64,000 bases of DNA. It comes from W-Chloroflexi-9 sp045863195. GTDB taxonomy: Bacteria > Chloroflexota > Dehalococcoidia > UBA2979. Within the stretch, counting starts at the first letter, position 1. The number at the start of each line of letters is the position of its first letter. Under the pieces are notes generated by a model. The model made no database searches and had not been told where the DNA came from. It was given only the letters and a program-made list of their open reading frames with translations. Positions 42,784 to 51,031 of this stretch are shown here, one piece after another. The stretch lies in assembly GCA_045863195.1 (NCBI GenBank), contig BTUI01000014.1, forward strand, positions 1 through 64,000, given 5' to 3'. The translations under genes and the position numbers were made by a program.

Positions 42784-44010
42784 ATGCCGAATACACGCCC
42801 ACTCACGGATTCGCAAATCCGGCGACTCGAAGCATCACTGGTCTGGTCAACGGACTCGATCCGCCGTTGTCTCGCGAGAATCCAGCAACTGGATGCAGAC
42901 CTTGTGGCTGCGCGGCGCATGACTGCTCAGGGAACTGATGAACTCAACGGAGCATCCACACCCGACGAAGTGTTCGTGGCGATGCAGCGGCAGCATGACT
43001 TCCAATCCCGGTTCTTCGACGAAGCGCAGTACCTCGCGAATGCGCTCGCGCAAGTTGAGGCCCACCTGAAGCACTTGGCGAGCGTTTGGTCGGGGGAGCG
43101 GGCACGAGTTGGCGCGGCCTTTCGGCGGGAGTTCCAGTCGGCCGGCTTGATCCACCTCCGCGGTGCCATCGAGCACATGGCCGAACATCGCGCCGAACGA
43201 GAGTCGCCCCAGTTCTCGGCACTCAGCCCGAATGACGACGCCGGGCCGGAGTTCAGGATTGACCACGGATGGCCCGTCAGCATTTCGCTGTTCGGGCTCC
43301 TCTACCCCGTTCAGGCGACCTGCAACGCAGTGGTCAACGTTGCTCGCGCGTGGGGCGACCCGTTCCGATGGCCCGAACCACGAGACGCGGCCTTCTACCT
43401 CATTCGGCGCGTCGTCCTCGCCTCCGGCTCGCCCCGGCGTCGCGAACTCCTCGAGGCGCTCGGCGTGCCGTTCGAGGTCGACATCTCGGACGTGGACGAG
43501 ACGGTCGAGGAGACCGACCCGGTGCGCGTCGCTGAGATGCTCGCCGAGCGGAAGGCGCGCGCCGTGGCCGCCCGGCAGCCCGGCGCCGTGGTGATCGGCA
43601 GCGACACCGTGGTCGCCCTCGGTGGGCGGCTGCTCGGGAAGCCCGCCGACGCCGCCGAGGCGCACGCGATGCTCTCCGCGCTGCGCGGCCGCACGCACCA
43701 GGTTGTGACCGGCGTCGCCGTCGTGCGCGACGGGGCGGCCTCGGTCGCCCACGCCTCCACCGACGTGACGATGCGCGCGTACACCGAGGCGGAGATGGCC
43801 GCCTTCATCGCAACCGGCTCGCCGTTCGACAAGGCCGGCGGCTACGCCATCCAGGACCCGGACTTCGCGCCGGTCGCCCAGTCCGAGGGGTGCGAGTGCG
43901 CCGTCGTCGGCCTGCCATTGTGGACGCTGCGCGCGCTCCTCATCGAGGCCGGCGTCCACGCGACGGAGCCGGCCCTCGAGCGCTGCGCCGGCTGCCCGGC
44001 ACGCGGGTAA
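42784..44010 (+). CDS. maf: Maf-family nucleotide pyrophosphatase fused to an unknown N-terminal domain (408 aa)
   Basis: Residues 210-408 are a complete Maf protein: VVLASGSPRRRELLEALGV at its usual start, VIGSDTVVALGGRLLGKP and GSPFDKAGGYAIQDP; it hydrolyses non-canonical or modified NTPs to monophosphates. Residues 1-209 are a helical, Gln/Ala-rich region with no known domain; its DNA looks less GC-biased than the Maf part. The frame is continuous across the joint near base 43405. Maf normally starts at about residue 208 here. It may be a real fusion or an insertion that captured maf's start. Confidence 0.72.
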   Translation: MPNTRPLTDSQIRRLEASLVWSTDSIRRCLARIQQLDADLVAARRMTAQGTDELNGASTPDEVFVAMQRQHDFQSRFFDEAQYLANALAQVEAHLKHLASVWSGERARVGAAFRREFQSAGLIHLRGAIEHMAEHRAERESPQFSALSPNDDAGPEFRIDHGWPVSISLFGLLYPVQATCNAVVNVARAWGDPFRWPEPRDAAFYLIRRVVLASGSPRRRELLEALGVPFEVDISDVDETVEETDPVRVAEMLAERKARAVAARQPGAVVIGSDTVVALGGRLLGKPADAAEAHAMLSALRGRTHQVVTGVAVVRDGAASVAHASTDVTMRAYTEAEMAAFIATGSPFDKAGGYAIQDPDFAPVAQSEGCECAVVGLPLWTLRALLIEAGVHATEPALERCAGCPARG

Positions 44011-44014
44011 CGCC

Positions 44015-44620
44015 GTGCGACGGCGGCTGTTCGCGCTGATCTACCGGCCGTTCGACCGCCTCCAGCGCCGCCCGCTCGCCCGCGTCCGCGCCACGCTGGT
44101 CGGCGACCTCGCGGGCCGGGTGCTGGAGATCGGCTGCGGGCCCGGCTCGAACTTCGCGCACTACCCGCCGGCGGCGCACGTCGTCGCGACGGACGACAAC
44201 CCGCACATGCTGCCCGCGGCCCACCGCGCGGCGCAGGCGGCACGCGCCGCGATCGAGGTCACTGAGGCGGACGCGACGGCGCTCCCCTTCGAGGAGGCCG
44301 CATTCGATGCCACCGTTGCGGCCCTCGTGCTCTGCTCCGTGCCCGACCTGGACCGCGCGGCCCGCGAGCTGTTCCGCGTCCTGCGCCCGGGAGGCGAGGT
44401 GAGGCTGTTCGAGCACGTGCGTTCCGAGCACCGTGCGCTCGCGGCCCTACAGCGCTGGCTCACTCCCGCGTGGTCGGCGGTGGCGGACGGCTGCCAGTTG
44501 CACCGTGACCCGGTCACGGCGCTGCGCGCGGCCGGCTTCGAGCAGGTGCGCGTGGAGGCCTCGATGGGCGGCGGGCTGTTGCCGCTGGTGCTCGTGCGGG
44601 CGCGGAAGCCGGCGCCGTAG
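44015..44620 (+). CDS. Class I SAM-dependent methyltransferase (201 aa)
   Basis: GTG 44015, 4 bp after the Maf stop. Motif I VLEIGCGPGSNFAHYP (about 32-47), then VVATDDNPHML, ATALPFEEAAFDATVAALVL and the post-motif VLRPGGEVRLFEHVRSE. Resembles the Methyltransf_11 (UbiE-like) group; target is probably a lipid or small molecule. Tight spacing suggests co-transcription with maf. Confidence 0.87.
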   Translation: MRRRLFALIYRPFDRLQRRPLARVRATLVGDLAGRVLEIGCGPGSNFAHYPPAAHVVATDDNPHMLPAAHRAAQAARAAIEVTEADATALPFEEAAFDATVAALVLCSVPDLDRAARELFRVLRPGGEVRLFEHVRSEHRALAALQRWLTPAWSAVADGCQLHRDPVTALRAAGFEQVRVEASMGGGLLPLVLVRARKPAP

Positions 44621-44626
44621 CACCAG

Positions 44627-45193
44627 TCAGCGCTCGGAACGGACGACCAGCACCTCGCCGATCACCGTCGAGATCCGCAGGCGAAGCCGGTGTGCCGCCT
44701 GCTCGTATCCCTCGGTGCGGACGTTGATGTCGCGGATGAAGCCCTCCTCGCGCACGCCGAGGACATCGACGGTACCGACGAAGGTCTGCGCCTCCACGTC
44801 CAGCCCCACATCCGCGGGCGCCTGGATCTGGATCGTGCCCACCCAGCACAGCAGCGTCGCCTCGGTCTCCCCCTCGGGCAGGGTCGCCCGGCGGAGGTCG
44901 AGGTGGATGTCGCCGATCGCCGTGCGGATCACGCCCTCCTCCAGGCGCCACGCCTCGCCGGAACGGACGTGGCCGAAGGCGCGGCTCAGCTGGCGGGCGA
45001 ACCGGCGCGCCCGCCACGCCGCGAGCATCGCGAGGATGCCAAGCGCGATGAGGAAGAGCCCGACGGCGCCCTCGACCAGCCCGGCGACGCCAATGTCCCG
45101 CGTCCCCGTGGTGTGCAGCGCGATCAGGACGCCGAGCGCGACGAGGTAGAGACCAACGGTGAGCGACAGGACATCGCGAAGGCGAGAACTCAC
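44627..45193 (-). CDS. LiaF-like membrane protein (cell-wall-stress family, 188 aa)
   Basis: GTG 45193 overlaps the stop of the preceding LiaI-like gene (GTGA). Two hydrophobic segments (LTVGLYLVALGVLIAL and EGAVGLFLIALGILAML) are followed by a beta-rich domain of 115 residues: VIRTAIGDIHLDLRRATLP, VGTIQIQAPADVGLDVEAQT, FVGTVDVLG, a repeating fold like the DUF2154 sensor domain of LiaF. In relatives this domain senses cell-envelope stress. Confidence 0.72.
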   Translation of the reverse strand: MSSRLRDVLSLTVGLYLVALGVLIALHTTGTRDIGVAGLVEGAVGLFLIALGILAMLAAWRARRFARQLSRAFGHVRSGEAWRLEEGVIRTAIGDIHLDLRRATLPEGETEATLLCWVGTIQIQAPADVGLDVEAQTFVGTVDVLGVREEGFIRDINVRTEGYEQAAHRLRLRISTVIGEVLVVRSER

Positions 45194-45354
45194 CGGCGGC
45201 GCCAGTTGCGACGCAGGCGGTCGTAGATGATCGCCACGCCGACCGCGATCAGGATCACCGGCCACAGTTCCCCGAACCCGACGCCCTCGATGATGTCGAG
45301 CGAGTCGAGGAGGAACAGGCCGCCAATGAGCACCAGCAGTACGCCCAGGGCCAC
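45190..45354 (-). CDS. LiaI-like small membrane protein (54 aa)
   Basis: GTG 45354 is used because GGAGGAGG lies 6 nt upstream. Two TM helices (LGVLLVLIGGLFLLDSL and LWPVILIAVGVAIIYD) separated by the GELWP turn, as in the DUF5668/LiaI membrane domain. Translationally coupled to the LiaF-like gene. Divergent from the ABC ATPase gene. Confidence 0.65.
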   Translation of the reverse strand: MALGVLLVLIGGLFLLDSLDIIEGVGFGELWPVILIAVGVAIIYDRLRRNWRRR

Positions 45355-45556
45355 CGCGCGCCTCCTCCACAACGAGATCGATTGTACGGCCCTCGATCAG
45401 CGCGGCAGAGATTGCGCCCGCTTCGGGAACGATCCGGCCGTCAGGAACGTCCTCAAACTGCTGACTTGACCGAGAAGCAACGCAGGTATGCACTGGATCG
45501 TCTGAAATTGCGCAAATCTGACACCGGCGCGTGTCGGCCGAAGGGCGGCAGAACAC

Positions 45557-46258
45557 ATGGCTGAAGCGATCATCGAGGTCACGGACCTCGTGAAGACGTA
45601 CGACACCGGCGAGGTCCAGGTACAGGCGCTCCGGGGCGTGAACCTCACCGTCCCGAAGGGCGAGATGCTGGCGGTCATGGGGCCGTCCGGCTGCGGCAAG
45701 ACCACCCTGCTGAACTGCATGTCCGGCATCGACGATGTCACCACCGGCAGCATCCGCATCGAGGGCGTCGACCTCGCCGACATGAACGACAACCGGAAGA
45801 CGGAGTACCGCGCGAGGCGCATGGGCTTCATCTTCCAGTTCTACAACCTGCTCCCTGTCCTGACCGCCGTGGAGAACGTGGAACTCCCGCTCCTGGTCTC
45901 CGGCACCAAGCCCTCCGAGGCACGCGAGAAGGCACTGAAGGCGCTGGAGCGCGTGGGCCTGGCCCCGTGGGCCACGCACAAGCCCGCGCAGCTGTCCGGC
46001 GGCCAGCGGCAGCGGGTGACGATCGCGCGGGCGCTCGTGAACGACCCGGCGATCGTCTGGGCGGACGAGCCGACGGGCGATCTGGACTCGCACACGGCGG
46101 ACGACATCATGGCGCTGATGCAGGAACTCAACCGCGAGCACCAGCAGACGTTCGTGATCGTCACGCACGACCCGGGGATCGCGGCGCGCTGCCACCGCAC
46201 CGTGCACATGCGTGACGGCGAGATCGAGCGCGAGGAACGGAACGGCCACCATGGATAG
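45557..46258 (+). CDS. ABC transporter ATPase, MacB/LolD type (233 aa)
   Basis: Walker A GPSGCGKTT (about 41-49), Q-loop FQFYNLLPVLTAVENV, signature LSGGQRQRV, Walker B VWADEPTGDLD and H-loop FVIVTHD. The sequence groups with type VII exporters (MacB, LolD), which use a mechanotransmission permease. Overlaps the permease gene by 8 nt. Confidence 0.93.
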   Translation: MAEAIIEVTDLVKTYDTGEVQVQALRGVNLTVPKGEMLAVMGPSGCGKTTLLNCMSGIDDVTTGSIRIEGVDLADMNDNRKTEYRARRMGFIFQFYNLLPVLTAVENVELPLLVSGTKPSEAREKALKALERVGLAPWATHKPAQLSGGQRQRVTIARALVNDPAIVWADEPTGDLDSHTADDIMALMQELNREHQQTFVIVTHDPGIAARCHRTVHMRDGEIEREERNGHHG

Positions 46259-49200
46259 CCTGTTCGGAGTTCCCCTGACGACGATCCTCGCGGTCCTCGC
46301 CGGGATCGTGGCGGTCGCCTTCGCCTCGCTGGGGTGGATCGCCTCGCGCAACCCGCTGCTCGTGCGGATGGGCCTGCGCAACGTCGTCCGGCGGCGGGCA
46401 CAGACGGTCCTCATCGTCCTCGGCCTGATGCTCTCGACACTGATCATCAGCGCGGCGTTCGCGACCGGCGACACCGTCGGCTACTCGATCACGAACGCGA
46501 TCTACAACGACTACAACGAAGCGGACATCGTCCTCTTCTTCGACCAGTCGAAGGCACCCACCGGCGAGGAGTCGCTGACCGACGCCGACCTCGCCCGCAT
46601 CGACGAGGCGTTCCGCGGCCGTGAGGACGTGGACGCGATCACCGGCCTCGTGCAGGAGTCCGTGCCCGCGATCAACGCGGGCGCGCGCCTCTCCGAGCCA
46701 CGCGCCCAGATCGTCGGGGTCGACCCGGCGACCGGCGACGACGTCGACGCACTCGTGACCGAGGACGGCGAGGTGCTCCGCGCCGGTGACCTCGCGGACG
46801 GCGAGGCGTACGTGAGCGCGCGCCTGGCGCGCGACATCAACATCGCGCCCGGCGATGACGTGACGGTCGTCTTCAACAACCAGAGCCACGTCCTGCGCGT
46901 GCGCAACATTGTCCGTGACAACGCGCTCACCGCGCAGACCGCGTTCACGAGCCCGGACGGCCTGCCCTCCGGCGGCGTGGTGACGCGGATGGACACCGCG
47001 CGTGCGATCACCGGCGAGCCGGACGCGCTCTCGCTGATCGTCATCTCCGCGACCGGCGGCGTCCGCGACACCATCGACCTCATCCCCCCGCTGGCAGAGG
47101 ACATCGAGGCCTTCCTGGACGACACCGCGTTCCCGGCGGCGCTCGGCACCGACAAGGCAACCGCGGTCGGGTTCGCCGAGATCATCGGCTCCGTGTTCGT
47201 CTCGTTCTTCCTGATCTTCGGCCTGTTCTCCATCGCGGCCGGGATCATGCTGATCTTCCTCACGTTCATCATGCTCGCGGCGGAGCGGCGGGCGGAGATG
47301 GGCATGGCGCGTGCGATCGGCATGAAGCGCCTACACCTGACGCAGGCGTTCATCGCGGAGGGCATGGCGTACAACGTTGGCTCCGCGCTGGTCGGCGCCG
47401 CGCTCGGCGTCGGCGTCGCGTACCTGCTGATCACGGTCATGGGGCGGGTGTTCGCCGACTTCGGGCTGAACATCGCCTTCCACGCGAACCCGGTCGGCTT
47501 CGCGGTCGCCTACTGCCTGGGCGTGGTGATCACGTTCCTGACGGTGACCATCGCCTCGTGGCGCGCGGCGAACCTGAACATCGTCCGCGCGATCCGCGAC
47601 ATCGACGAGCCTCAGCCGCTCCGTGGCGAGAACCGCAGCGCCCGAGGGCTGGTGAACGCCACCTTCGCGGTGCTGTGGATGCTGCTCTGGTTCGTCCCGC
47701 CGTTCACGTTCCTCCGGCTCCTCCACGCGATCCTCGCGCGGTTCGTGCCGAGGCTCCGCGTCCGCGCGCGGCGCAATGCCGGCGGCTGGGCCGTGGTGAT
47801 GCTCCTCGGTGGCCTCATCGCCACCTGGTGGGGCGGCTGGGTGTCGCAGCAGGCGTTCGCCTACACGGGCGGCACGACCGCCGCCGTGCTGGCCGTGGCG
47901 ATGCTGTGGGTCTACTTCGGCGGCCGCTCGCGGCCGGCGTTCACCGTCGCCAGCGCGCTCCTCATCTGGTACTGGCTGCTGCCGCTGCCGTTCTCGTTCT
48001 TCTCCGAGGCCGGCAAGGGCTGGAACGACCCGCTGAACGGCCTGTTCTCACTGGTGGGCCTCGGCCACCCGGTGGTGACCGGTAACCTGGAGATGTTCTT
48101 CGTCTCCGGCATCTGCATCACGGCCTCCGCCACCCTGTTCGTGATCTTCAACGCGGACCTCCTCCTGAAGGTCGTGAGCGCCCTGCGCGTGCTGTTCGGC
48201 GGCCTGGTGCCGGCGATCCGCACCGCCGTGGCCTACCCCCTCGCGTCGAGGTTCCGCACCGGCATGGCGATCGCCATGTTCGGCCTCGTCGTCTTCTCGC
48301 TCGTCGTGATGGCCACGCTGAACTACAACTTCACCCAGCTCTTCCTGGGCGAGGAGGCGACCGGCGGCTACCAGGTCGCGGTGGAGGCGAGCCCGAACAA
48401 CCGCATCGAGGACCTGCGGATCGCCCTTGCGGAGGCCGGGTTCGACGTGGACGCCAGCATCACGGCGGTCGGGGCGATGCGCGGCACGGCCGCGCGTGTC
48501 CTGGAGCCGCTGAAGGAGCCGGTGCTCGCCCCCGGCGAGGAACCGTCCGACCGGCCGTTCTACCGGCTCCGGAGCGTGGACCAGGAGTTCACGGCGTCCG
48601 CGAACTTCCCCATGCTGTCCCGTGCCACCGGCTACGACTCGGACCAGGCGGTGATGCAGGCGCTCCTCGCCGACCCCACGCTCGCCGTGGTGGACGAGAC
48701 ACGCCTGACCGTGCCCGGCGCCTTTGGTGGCCCCCCAGGCGCGCAGTTCCTCCTGCCACAGACCGCCGCGGACCTGCAGGCGGCGCCGTGGGAGCCGATC
48801 CCGCTCACCATCCAGGACCCTGTCAGCGGCCACACGGTCGAGTTCAAGATCATCGGCATCCTCAAGGGCAGCGTGGGTGGGGCGATCATCGACTTCGCCT
48901 CGATCTTCGTGGGCCCGCAGGTGCTGGATGAGTCGTTCGGCGGCGGCGAGTTCGACCGCTTCTTCGTCCAGACCGTGGACCCGAGCAAGGACGGCGCGAT
49001 CGAGATCGCCCGCGCCATCGAGTCGGCGCTGATCGAGCGTGGCGTGCAGGCCACCTCGATTCGCCAGACGATCGATGACGCGGCGGCCGCGTCGAATGCG
49101 TTCTTCATCCTCTTCCAGTCGTTCATGGGCCTCGGGCTGATCGTCGGCATCGCGGCGCTCGGCGTGATCTCGTTCCGCTCGGTGGCGGAGCGGCGTCAGC

Positions 49201-49505
49201 AGATCGGGATGCTGCGCGCGATCGGCTACTCGCGACGGCTGGTGGCGTGGACGTTCTTCCTGGAGTCGTCCTTCATCGCCCTCACCGGCATCGCGATGGG
49301 CGTCATCCTGGGCGGGGCGCTGGCCTACAACCTGATGACCTCGCCCGAGTTCACGAACGGGAACGAGATCGACTTCTCCTACCCGTGGGTGAACCTGATC
49401 ATGGTCGTCACCATCGCCTACGTGGCGAGCGCGCTGATGACGCTCATCCCGGCCCGGTCCGCCTCGCGCGTATCGGTGGCGGAGGCGCTGCGCTACAACG
49501 GCTAG
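46251..49505 (+). CDS. FtsX-like permease of a MacB-type ABC exporter (1084 aa)
   Basis: ATG 46251 overlaps the ATPase stop; the longer frame is rejected. N-terminal TM, then an extracytoplasmic domain, then the first FtsX block (FSIAAGIMLIFLTFIMLAAERRAEMGMARAIGMK, about 325-360), central TMs with a hydrophobic insert of unknown type (about 490-660), a second periplasmic domain and the last FtsX block (VIGFRS-like RSVAERRQQIGMLRAIGYSRR). Twice the length of MacB; probably two fused permease halves (about 10 or more TM). Exports lipid, lipoprotein or peptide. Confidence 0.85.
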   Translation: MDSLFGVPLTTILAVLAGIVAVAFASLGWIASRNPLLVRMGLRNVVRRRAQTVLIVLGLMLSTLIISAAFATGDTVGYSITNAIYNDYNEADIVLFFDQSKAPTGEESLTDADLARIDEAFRGREDVDAITGLVQESVPAINAGARLSEPRAQIVGVDPATGDDVDALVTEDGEVLRAGDLADGEAYVSARLARDINIAPGDDVTVVFNNQSHVLRVRNIVRDNALTAQTAFTSPDGLPSGGVVTRMDTARAITGEPDALSLIVISATGGVRDTIDLIPPLAEDIEAFLDDTAFPAALGTDKATAVGFAEIIGSVFVSFFLIFGLFSIAAGIMLIFLTFIMLAAERRAEMGMARAIGMKRLHLTQAFIAEGMAYNVGSALVGAALGVGVAYLLITVMGRVFADFGLNIAFHANPVGFAVAYCLGVVITFLTVTIASWRAANLNIVRAIRDIDEPQPLRGENRSARGLVNATFAVLWMLLWFVPPFTFLRLLHAILARFVPRLRVRARRNAGGWAVVMLLGGLIATWWGGWVSQQAFAYTGGTTAAVLAVAMLWVYFGGRSRPAFTVASALLIWYWLLPLPFSFFSEAGKGWNDPLNGLFSLVGLGHPVVTGNLEMFFVSGICITASATLFVIFNADLLLKVVSALRVLFGGLVPAIRTAVAYPLASRFRTGMAIAMFGLVVFSLVVMATLNYNFTQLFLGEEATGGYQVAVEASPNNRIEDLRIALAEAGFDVDASITAVGAMRGTAARVLEPLKEPVLAPGEEPSDRPFYRLRSVDQEFTASANFPMLSRATGYDSDQAVMQALLADPTLAVVDETRLTVPGAFGGPPGAQFLLPQTAADLQAAPWEPIPLTIQDPVSGHTVEFKIIGILKGSVGGAIIDFASIFVGPQVLDESFGGGEFDRFFVQTVDPSKDGAIEIARAIESALIERGVQATSIRQTIDDAAAASNAFFILFQSFMGLGLIVGIAALGVISFRSVAERRQQIGMLRAIGYSRRLVAWTFFLESSFIALTGIAMGVILGGALAYNLMTSPEFTNGNEIDFSYPWVNLIMVVTIAYVASALMTLIPARSASRVSVAEALRYNG

Positions 49506-49535
49506 CCCGAGGGGCTCCGCAGGCAACGCAACGAA

Positions 49536-49561
49536 AAGGGCCGCCCGTGTGGGCGGCCCTT
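49536..49561 (+). terminator. Hairpin terminator after the ABC permease
   Basis: AAGGGCCGCCC and GGGCGGCCCTT pair over 11 bp around GTGT, preceded by an A-run and followed by TTCTG. Lies 30 bp after the permease stop and before the convergent gltD end; can serve both strands. Confidence 0.75.
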
Positions 49562-49585
49562 CTGCATATCGTCGAAGCCTCAGCG

Positions 49586-51031
49586 CTACAGCGGCGCGGG
49601 GAGGACGCTCTCGCCCATCAGGTACGCGTCGATACCGCGGGCGGCGGTGCGCCCCTCGGCGATCGCCCACACGATGAGCGACTGGCCGCGGGTCATGTCA
49701 CCAGCGGTGAAGACACCGGGGACGCTGGTCATCTTGTGCTCGTCCGCCTTCACGTTGCCACGCTCGGTGAGTTCCACGCCGAGCTGGTCGATCAGGCCGC
49801 CCTTCTCCGGGCCGAGGAAGCCCATCGCGAGGAAGAGCAGGTCCACGGGCTCCTCGAACTCGGTGCCGGGGATCTCACGCATCTGAGGACGGCCGTCCGG
49901 TCCGGGGACGAACTCCACGCGGATGCCGTGCAGCTTCTTGAGCACGCCGTCCTCGCCGGAGAGGAACTTCGTCGAGATGCTGTAATCCCGGACGCCGCCC
50001 TCCTCGTGCGCGGAGGAGACGCGGTAGATGTTCGGGTAGGTCGGCCACGGGTTCTCCGCCGGGCGCGAGTCGGCCGGGCGCGGCAGCAACTCGTACTGCA
50101 ACACCTCCGTCGCCCCCTGCCGAATGGCGGTGCCGAGGCAGTCCGCGCCGGTGTCGCCACCGCCGAGGATGATCACGCGCTTGCCGGCAGCGGAGATGAA
50201 CTGCTCGTCGCCGATCTCGTCGCCGGCGTTCCGCTTGTTCTGCATCGGCAGGTATTCCATGGCGAAGTGGACGCCCTTGAGCTCCCGCCCGGGCACCTGC
50301 AGGTCACGCGCCTGGGTGGCGCCGCCCGCGAGGCAGAGCGCGTCGAACTGCTGCTGCAGTTCTCGCGCGTCGATGTCCACGCCCACGTTCACGGACGGCC
50401 GGAACGTGACGCCCTCCGCCTCCATCTGGGCCAGGCGGCGGTCCAGGAACTCCTTCTGCATCTTGAAGTCCGGGATGCCGTAGCGCATCAGGCCGCCGAT
50501 GCGGTCGGCGCGCTCGAAGACGGTCACCTCGTGGCCGGCGCGCGCGAGCTGCTGCGCCGTGGCCAGGCCTGCCGGGCCGGAGCCGATCACGGCGACCTTC
50601 TTGCCGGTCTTCCGCGCCGCCGGCTCCGGGTGGATCCAGCCCTCGCGGAACGCGTGCTCGATGATCGTGAGTTCGACCTGCTTGATGGTCACCGGGTCCT
50701 GGTTGATGCCCAGGACGCACGCAGCCTCGCACGGGGCGGGGCAGAGCCGGCCGGTGAACTCCGGGAAGTTGTTCGTGGCGTGGAGGCGTGCGATCGCCTC
50801 CTCCCACTGGCCCCGGTACACCAGGTCGTTCCAGTCCGGAATGATGTTGCCCAGCGGACACCCCTGGTGGCAGAACGGGATGCCACAGTCCATGCAGCGT
50901 GCCGCCTGCCGGCGGAGCGCTTCCGTCGGGAAGTCCTCGTAGACCTCCAGCCAGTCGCGGACACGTTCGCCGACCGGGCGACGCGTGGGCGTCTCGCGGC
51001 CGAACTCCAGGAATCCGGTGGGCTTCGCCAT
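49586..51031 (-). CDS. gltD: Glutamate synthase, small (beta) subunit (481 aa)
   Basis: N-terminal iron-sulfur cysteines in CMDCGIPFCHQGCPLGN (about 41-57) and a second set around CPAPCEAAC; FAD motif VIGSGPAGLATAQQLARAG (about 150-168); NADPH motif ILGGGDTGADCLG. It takes electrons from NAD(P)H and passes them to GltB. ATG overlaps the gltB stop by 1 nt. Confidence 0.95.
   Translation of the reverse strand: MAKPTGFLEFGRETPTRRPVGERVRDWLEVYEDFPTEALRRQAARCMDCGIPFCHQGCPLGNIIPDWNDLVYRGQWEEAIARLHATNNFPEFTGRLCPAPCEAACVLGINQDPVTIKQVELTIIEHAFREGWIHPEPAARKTGKKVAVIGSGPAGLATAQQLARAGHEVTVFERADRIGGLMRYGIPDFKMQKEFLDRRLAQMEAEGVTFRPSVNVGVDIDARELQQQFDALCLAGGATQARDLQVPGRELKGVHFAMEYLPMQNKRNAGDEIGDEQFISAAGKRVIILGGGDTGADCLGTAIRQGATEVLQYELLPRPADSRPAENPWPTYPNIYRVSSAHEEGGVRDYSISTKFLSGEDGVLKKLHGIRVEFVPGPDGRPQMREIPGTEFEEPVDLLFLAMGFLGPEKGGLIDQLGVELTERGNVKADEHKMTSVPGVFTAGDMTRGQSLIVWAIAEGRTAARGIDAYLMGESVLPAPL

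Noticed and set aside
44627..46474. 615-aa minus-strand open frame
   Set aside because: Most is antisense to the ABC ATPase; only the LiaF-like end from 45193 has ribosome coupling and a domain.
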